45,539 nucleotides of DNA from an uncultured Nocardioides sp. (GTDB taxonomy: Bacteria > Actinomycetota > Actinomycetes > Propionibacteriales > Nocardioidaceae). Below are positions 42,681-45,539 of the stretch, piece by piece; the first letter of the stretch is position 1; each line of letters opens with the position of its first letter. The translations under genes were made by a program, and so were the position numbers. Below the pieces are notes generated by a model, which was not told the origin of the DNA, searched no databases, and saw only the letters and a list, made by a program, of their open reading frames with translations. The DNA is taken from assembly GCF_902805925.1 (NCBI RefSeq), contig NZ_CADCUP010000067.1, forward strand, positions 1-45,539, read 5' to 3'.

Positions 42681-42710
42681 GGAAGCGGCTCTGTGAAAGC
42701 GTGTTAGAAT
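42681..42710 (+). promoter_or_regulatory. Candidate carD promoter elements
   Basis: Extended -10 TGTTAGAAT (42702-42710); overlapping ECF-like GGAAG-N17-GTT (42681/42703). Confidence 0.4.
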
Positions 42711-42737
42711 GGAGTCCTAGGAAAGGGTAACGAACAT

Positions 42738-43223
42738 ATGACTTTCACCGTCGGCGAAACGGTTGTCTACCCAAATCACGGGGCCGCTGTCATTGAAGAC
42801 ATCGAGATGCGAACCATCAAGGGCGAGGACCGGCAGTACCTCGTCCTGCGGATCGTGGCCCAGCAGGACCTGGTCGTCCGCGTGCCGGCCTGCAACCTCG
42901 ACCTGGTCGGCGTCCGCGACGTCGTCGACAAGGCTGGCCTCGACCGCGTGTTCGACGTCCTGCGGGCGGCCCATGTGGAGGAGCCGACCAACTGGTCGCG
43001 TCGCTACAAGGCCAACCTCGAGAAGCTGCACAGCGGCGACGTCATGAAGGTGTCGGAGGTCGTGCGCGACCTGTGGCGTCGTGAGCGGGACCGTGGTCTC
43101 TCGGCGGGTGAGAAGCGGATGTTGGCCAAGGCGCGCCAGATCCTCGTCTCCGAGCTCGCGCTGGCCGAGCACACCAACGAGGACAAGGCCGAGGCGATCC
43201 TCGACGAGGTCCTCGCCTCCTGA
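42738..43223 (+). CDS. carD: CarD-family transcriptional regulator
   Basis: [39 protein letters not shown]...[43 protein letters not shown]. Confidence 0.97.
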   Translation: MTFTVGETVVYPNHGAAVIEDIEMRTIKGEDRQYLVLRIVAQQDLVVRVPACNLDLVGVRDVVDKAGLDRVFDVLRAAHVEEPTNWSRRYKANLEKLHSGDVMKVSEVVRDLWRRERDRGLSAGEKRMLAKARQILVSELALAEHTNEDKAEAILDEVLAS

Positions 43224-43238
43224 TCCTGCTGCACCAGG

Positions 43239-43273
43239 ACGACCCCCGACACACGTCCCGTGTCGGGGGTCGT
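43239..43273. terminator. Hairpin terminator after carD
   Basis: Perfect 14-bp stem ACGACCCCCGACAC / GTGTCGGGGGTCGT, 7-nt loop. Confidence 0.8.
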
Positions 43274-43299
43274 GCTGTCCCTTGTACCGTGAGCGGGCC

Positions 43300-43821
43300 A
43301 TGACCACGGACATCCACGCCCCGGAGACCGACGACCCGACCCCTGCCCTGGGCACGATCGTGGAGGAGGGTCGCGGGGCCCTGCCCTTCGCCCTCATCCA
43401 CGGCGAGGCGCTGGTCGCCTGCGCGGCCTGGGCGCTGGGCGACGCGGGGGTGACCGCGGTCGACCTCGGCACCGCGTGGGCAGGCCTGGCCGACAGCGGC
43501 GAGCCGTTCGTGCTCCACGACGCACTGTGCCCGATGACCCCGGCGTCCTTCATCGCCGACTGCCTGACGCGCTCGGCCCGGACGGGTGCGGCGGTGGTCG
43601 GCGTCGACGAGCACGGCACCGTCCTGTCGCCGGTCGTCCTGCCGCCGGCTGTGGTGGCCGGCCTCGAGGGGCTGCCCTCGCTGGACTTCGAGGTCCTCGT
43701 GGCGGCGGTCGAGGACCGGTTCCCCGTCGAGCGGATCACCGCCCCGGCCAGCGCCGGACGCGTCGCCGGCCCCGACGACGTGGCGGCGCTCGAGGCCCTC
43801 ACCACGCCCGAGCCGGCATGA
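43300..43821 (+). CDS. Degenerate IspD-like protein A (174 aa incl. stop)
   Basis: GRGALPFALIHGEALVACAAWAL...PFVLHDALCPMTPASFIADCL, IspD-like HDxxxP motif without N-terminal CTP loop. Confidence 0.65.
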   Translation: MTTDIHAPETDDPTPALGTIVEEGRGALPFALIHGEALVACAAWALGDAGVTAVDLGTAWAGLADSGEPFVLHDALCPMTPASFIADCLTRSARTGAAVVGVDEHGTVLSPVVLPPAVVAGLEGLPSLDFEVLVAAVEDRFPVERITAPASAGRVAGPDDVAALEALTTPEPA

Positions 43822-44534
43822 GCGACCCTGTCGCCTGGCCCGCCGTGCTGGCGATGACGGGCCGCGGGGGACTGCCGTTCTCGCTGCTGCACCGACAGCC
43901 GCTCTACCTCCACGCGCTGCGGTCGCTGGCCGCCTCCGGTGGCTCGACGGTGGTCGTGGCCGTCGACCCGGCCGACCACGACCGGGTGCGCCGCGAGGTG
44001 CGCCGTGCCGGGCTCACCGCCTCGGTGCGCGTCGGGGCGGACTGGTGGCCCGCGGTGCAGGCGCCCGGCGCCGGCCTGGTGGTGCACGACCCGCTGTGTC
44101 CCCTGGTCTCCGCCGACTTCGTGCGCGACGTACGGCGGCGGGCCGGCGCGCAGCCCGACACCTCGTTCCTGGCCTACCGGCCCGTGACCGACACGGTGAA
44201 GACGGTGGTCGACGACCAGATCCAGGGCACGATCGACCGCGAGGCACTCGCCGCGCTGGTCTCCCCGGCCGTGGTCTCCCCGTCGCTGGTCGCTGCGTCG
44301 GTGGCGGTGGGCGAGCAGCCACCGGTCGACGACTTCGCCCGGCTGGCGGCCTGGTTGCGCGAGCGGGGAAGGGTCGAGCTCGTGCGCGCGCCGTCGCTGG
44401 CCCGGCGGGTCGACGACGCGTCGGCGGTGAACCTGCTCGAGTGCGTCGACGAGCTCGCGCGGCGCGTGCGCACGGAGGCCGGCGCCGGTCCCGTCAGCGG
44501 GGCAGCAGGTCGCGGCACTCGCGCAGGGACGTGA
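43818..44534 (+). CDS. Degenerate IspD-like protein B
   Basis: GRGGLPFSLLHRQPLYLHALRSLAASG...LVVHDPLCPLVSADFV...YRPVTDTVKTVVDDQIQGTIDREALAALVSPAVV parallels IspD HDAARP / RDTMK / TVDR.xLWxALTPQ; ATGA overlap with protein A. Confidence 0.72.
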   Translation: MSDPVAWPAVLAMTGRGGLPFSLLHRQPLYLHALRSLAASGGSTVVVAVDPADHDRVRREVRRAGLTASVRVGADWWPAVQAPGAGLVVHDPLCPLVSADFVRDVRRRAGAQPDTSFLAYRPVTDTVKTVVDDQIQGTIDREALAALVSPAVVSPSLVAASVAVGEQPPVDDFARLAAWLRERGRVELVRAPSLARRVDDASAVNLLECVDELARRVRTEAGAGPVSGAAGRGTRAGT

Positions 44535-44653
44535 CCGGCTGCCGCAGCACGGCGCGCGGCAGCCGGCGCAGGTAGCCGCCCGGTGTGGTGCGGCTCGTGG
44601 TCGGTGAGCTGGTCGCACATCTCGCAGCGCGGATCGGCCTCCTCGAGGCTCAT
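44494..44653 (-). pseudogene. Small CxxC/His-rich ORF with apparent frameshift
   Basis: MSLEEADPRCEMCDQLTDHEPHHTG then, one frame over, GYLRRLPRAVLRQPVTSLRECRDLLPR*; break at a GGG run near 44578-44582; ATGA overlap with ispD. Confidence 0.45.
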
Positions 44654-45438
44654 CCGCGGCCCTCGTGCGGAAGGGTCTCGCGCAGGTGGGCCAGCGGCGA
44701 CTCGCGCCGGGGCGGCGTACGGCCGGAGAGGTCGAAGTCGGCCTTGGCGAGCAGGCGCTCGGCGAGGAGGACGTCCTCGGGGAAGGTGATCTTGATGTTG
44801 CCGGCATCGCCGTCGACGCCCCGCACCGGGACGTCGGTGTAGCGCTCCATGCAGCTCGCGGTGTCGGTGCCGACGAAGCCGTCCGCCTCCGCGAGCCGGT
44901 AGGCCTCGAGGAGCGGCCGGGCGAGGAAGGCCTGCGGGGTCTGCACGGCGACCACCCGGTTGGGCGGCTGCGCGCCGCCCTCGAGGGTGGCGAGGTTGCG
45001 CTGCTCGCGCACGGGGATGGCGCCGCCGTGCTCGGTGGCCGCCTCGATGACGGAGGCGAAGAGGCCGGTCCCGGCCAGTGGGCGGGCCGCGTCGTGGATC
45101 ACCACGACGTCGATCTCTCCTGCCTCGATGGCGGGCGCCAGTGCCTGGAGCGCCTGCCACTCCGAGCTGTGCCGGCTGTCGCCGCCGACGACGACGGAGA
45201 CGTCGGGAGGACCGACCTCCCGGTCGAGGGCCGCGGTCACGGCGTCACGGTCCTGCTCGCGGATGACGACGACCGTGTGCGTGACCGCGGCGAGCTCGCG
45301 GGCCCACCGGATCGACCACGTGAACACGCGTCGTCCGGCCAGCGGAAGCAGCACCTTGTTGGTGTGGTGCCCGCTGCGCCGGCCCTCTCCTGCCGCCAGC
45401 ATCACCACCGCAGCGCGGGCGGGCGGGGTCGGCGGCAC
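44650..45438 (-). CDS. ispD: IspD/TarI-family cytidylyltransferase
   Basis: VVMLAAGEGRRSGHHTNKVLLPLAGRRVF...VVIHDAARPLAG...NRVVAVQTPQAF...GDAGNIKITFPEDVLLAE, all catalytic motifs present. Confidence 0.88.
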   Translation of the reverse strand: MPPTPPARAAVVMLAAGEGRRSGHHTNKVLLPLAGRRVFTWSIRWARELAAVTHTVVVIREQDRDAVTAALDREVGPPDVSVVVGGDSRHSSEWQALQALAPAIEAGEIDVVVIHDAARPLAGTGLFASVIEAATEHGGAIPVREQRNLATLEGGAQPPNRVVAVQTPQAFLARPLLEAYRLAEADGFVGTDTASCMERYTDVPVRGVDGDAGNIKITFPEDVLLAERLLAKADFDLSGRTPPRRESPLAHLRETLPHEGRG

Positions 45439-45539
45439 CGGGCGAGCCTAGCGCCCGCGGTGTCGTCCCCCAGCCCTCAGCGACGCGCACGGCCGGCTGA
45501 CCTACGCCGGGTCGCGCCGGCCGACGACGAGGGCGGTGG

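Overview
High-GC actinobacterial chromosome segment (Nocardioides-like, judged from gene content and protein style; not verified). I support about 44 CDS. Left to right: adenylylsulfate kinase and asparaginase; an XRE regulator / HBHA-like / DUF2516 cluster; a nucleotide-sugar region (cupin, fused RmlC-RmlD, RmlB, RmlA, two tandem GDP-mannose dehydratase-like genes, GalE); an amidase; a translationally coupled FolP2-like / LigB-like / RibD-like run; PfpI, acyl-CoA dehydrogenase, MFS; a secreted M12B-type protease; DUF3817-TypA; an M4 protease fused to an emfourin-like domain; a compact chemotaxis island (cheA-cheW-mcp-unknown, then cheB-cheR-cheY-cheX-cheY-cheX-like); an RNase H fusion; mshA-YbjN-DMT; regX3/senX3 divergent from phoU; gpmA; a lipoprotein; a UbiA-like protein; carD; two degenerate IspD-like proteins; and an intact IspD-family enzyme. 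Most interesting points: (1) the chemotaxis island has two near-identical FliA/sigma28-type promoters, a duplicated cheY-cheX cassette whose last member is a cryptic CheX-like protein, and an uncharacterised 293-aa protein; (2) a translationally coupled pair of IspD-like pseudoenzymes sits next to carD; (3) a 22-aa ORF bridges senX3 and regX3, and PHO-box-like repeats lie in the senX3/phoU intergenic region; (4) a FolP2-type DHPS paralog is coupled to a RibD/DHFR-like reductase. No rRNA, tRNA, CRISPR array or transposon was recognised by eye.
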